A stretch of 64,000 nt of DNA, taken from positions 44,435 to 108,434 of the forward strand of contig JBKCNS010000018.1 of assembly GCA_046297095.1 (NCBI GenBank), written 5' to 3'. The notes below the pieces were generated by a model. It was given only the letters and a program-made list of their open reading frames with translations, had not been told where the DNA came from and made no database searches. Source of the DNA: JBBATK01 sp046297095 (GTDB lineage: Bacteria; Bacteroidota; Ignavibacteria; Kapaibacteriales; NICIL-2). The position numbers and the translations under genes were made by a program. Of this stretch, positions 62,671 to 64,000 are shown piece after piece (the stretch's first letter is position 1; the number at the start of each line of letters is the position of its first letter).

Positions 62671-64000
62671 ATGCGATTTGCAGCACTCGGTATTGTGATG
62701 GTAGTTGTTTTGAATCTATGTGCTGTGCCACCGGCACAAGCACGTAAAGCGGACACCTTGTGGACGAAGGTGCAAGATTATGCCGCTCCGGTACTTAGTC
62801 CCGATGACCGATTGGTTGGAGCCATGTATAGCTTCGGACTAACGAATCGAGGTTTTATTTGGTGGGATCTTTTAACGGGAGCCGAAGTGTGGCGCCTGCC
62901 TGTTGTTGGTAGCGCACCGGACTGGATGCGCTTTACCCCAGACGGTAAAAGTGTGATAGTGTACCGCACCCACGTATATGAGAAGTACGATCTGGGAGAG
63001 CGTACCCGAATGGAGTTTGAAAGCGACGGCGATACCACAGACTATGATGCAGGTCAGTACCGTATTAATGATCTTTCTGCTGATGGTAGTGTATTTATGA
63101 GTACGCACCGCGGTAATCCGGGTTATAAGTCCGACGAGGTTACATTCTGGGATGTGAAGACCGGCCGCATCATTCGCCGAGTTTTGATACCAGGGGTGCA
63201 AAATGTAAGAACAAGGCCTGCGCTACTATTTTCTGCAGATAATAATCGTCTTTTTTTCTACACATTGAATCCCGATGGAAGACTGCAATGGCATTTGTTC
63301 GACATTCTAACGGGGACTCTGACGCCCCTGGCATTCAGTACTATAGGGGCTACTGAATATGATCGCACCGAGATAGTGCTTTCGCCTGACAAAACGCGTA
63401 TAGCGGTTTTTTCAAAAAACCAACAGGACACACTTCGAAATGGCGTGCGTATTCTCGACGGCACGAGTTTTACACAGCTGGCTTTTTTCCCCACGTTACC
63501 ACCACTATATGATGTCAGTGGTGGATGTTTTAGTAGAGACAACACGAAGTATGTGTCCTCCTGTGGTAAAGGATGGGAGATATGGGATATCGAGCGTCAA
63601 GAATGCGAGCAAAGAGTGGCCTTGGCATTAACTGGCGGCGAGGATGTCTGGATAACCGACAACAAGCGTTATCTGGTAGGTGGGTTAGCTGGCTATGTAA
63701 TGGCGGCCGACCGATTGAAAGACACCACGGTAAGCACGGTTAATGAGGCCAAGTTGCCTGTGGATATCTATCCTAATCCTTCCACCCACAGAGTACAAAT
63801 ACGTACATCCTTGGCCATGCTTCCGGGCTTTGCAATGGATGTAATAGCAAGCGCCGGTGGCCGCAGTATTGAACTAGAACCAACCGCACTCCAACGAACT
63901 CCCGACGAATTGATCGTGGATGTTTCTTCTCTTCCCGTAGGTACCTATCTGTTTCGATTGCGTTCTCCCGGTTCGGTTCCGGAGACGGTGAATGTGATAG
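62671..64000 (+). CDS. T9SS cargo protein with WD40-like propeller (3' partial)
   Basis: The frame starts at ATG 62671, eight bases after GGAGGT, and stays open to the right edge (443 codons). A signal peptide is clear ('MRFAALGIVMVVVLNLCAV', likely cleavage after 'AQA'). The body has short WD40/PQQ-like units such as 'VLSPDDRLVGAMY', 'WWDLLTGAEVW', 'TFWDVKTGRII' and 'VLSPDKTRIAVF', consistent with a beta-propeller. The last part ('VDIYPNPSTHRVQI', 'SSLPVGTYLFRLRS') is a type A T9SS sorting domain, so only a few residues are missing. Surface or secreted location is expected; no catalytic motif is seen. Confidence 0.85.
   Translation, partial: MRFAALGIVMVVVLNLCAVPPAQARKADTLWTKVQDYAAPVLSPDDRLVGAMYSFGLTNRGFIWWDLLTGAEVWRLPVVGSAPDWMRFTPDGKSVIVYRTHVYEKYDLGERTRMEFESDGDTTDYDAGQYRINDLSADGSVFMSTHRGNPGYKSDEVTFWDVKTGRIIRRVLIPGVQNVRTRPALLFSADNNRLFFYTLNPDGRLQWHLFDILTGTLTPLAFSTIGATEYDRTEIVLSPDKTRIAVFSKNQQDTLRNGVRILDGTSFTQLAFFPTLPPLYDVSGGCFSRDNTKYVSSCGKGWEIWDIERQECEQRVALALTGGEDVWITDNKRYLVGGLAGYVMAADRLKDTTVSTVNEAKLPVDIYPNPSTHRVQIRTSLAMLPGFAMDVIASAGGRSIELEPTALQRTPDELIVDVSSLPVGTYLFRLRSPGSVPETVNVI

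Overview
The window looks like a chromosomal segment of a Gram-negative member of the Bacteroidota/Chlorobi (FCB) group, most likely a flagellated lineage close to Ignavibacteria or Candidatus Kapabacteria. This is inferred from gene content, not from a phylogenetic marker. Evidence includes several secreted proteins ending in type IX secretion (T9SS) sorting domains, a TonB-dependent receptor with a BtuG-like surface lipoprotein under a cobalamin riboswitch, a fused CcoN-CcoO cbb3 oxidase with a one-haem CcoP, a single-chain glycine decarboxylase, and flagellar C-ring genes. No prophage, insertion sequence, CRISPR array or rRNA is visible. The segment reads as ordinary, densely packed core genome with some lineage-specific oddities.

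Layout. 1-8.3 kb: the 3' part of a T9SS cargo protein, an outer-membrane barrel protein, a HIT-family protein, rsmA overlapping a PAP2/IPC-synthase-like membrane enzyme, then fliL-fliM-fliN. 8.4-11.8 kb: asd-manC-hutI, joined by 4-bp stop/start overlaps. 11.8-20.2 kb: a metallophosphoesterase, a UPF0598-like/hotdog-thioesterase fusion, ruvC, an isolated nuoJ-nuoK pair, a large AddB-like nuclease and ribE. 20.2-26.7 kb: an M20 peptidase, tRNA-Pro(GGG), a YdeI/OmdA-like protein, a DAG-kinase-like lipid kinase and gcvP. 27-33.6 kb: a 1618-residue T9SS protein with about ten CxxC-bearing Ig/PKD-like repeats, divergent from an ECF sigma factor gene.

33.9-42.9 kb holds a complete cbb3 oxidase locus (ccoI-ccoS-ccoNO-ccoQ-ccoP-ccoG-fixH-SafE-like). 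43.3-48.8 kb carries recJ followed by a Dna2-like nuclease-helicase. 48.9-57.8 kb: a BNR/T9SS protein, uvrA convergent to it, and a vitamin B12 uptake operon (riboswitch, BtuG-like propeller lipoprotein, BtuB-like receptor). 57.9-62.3 kb is a surface-glycan island with one GT2 and three GT9 (heptosyltransferase-like) enzymes. The window ends inside another T9SS cargo gene that runs off the right edge.

Functionally the window links microaerobic respiration (cbb3 with its copper pump and assembly factors, NuoJK), B12 acquisition, lipopolysaccharide assembly, DNA repair (RuvC, AddB-like, RecJ, Dna2-like, UvrA) and surface display through T9SS. A recurring signature is short tandem repeats of 12-15 bp, found in several intergenic spacers and, in frame, inside genes. 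The observations most worth following are the UPF0598-thioesterase fusion, the riboswitch-controlled BtuG/BtuB pair, the recJ-Dna2-like pair and the low-complexity insertions in CcoI. Start codons were moved from the longest reading frame where a Shine-Dalgarno site, signal peptide, family length or gene overlap argued for it.
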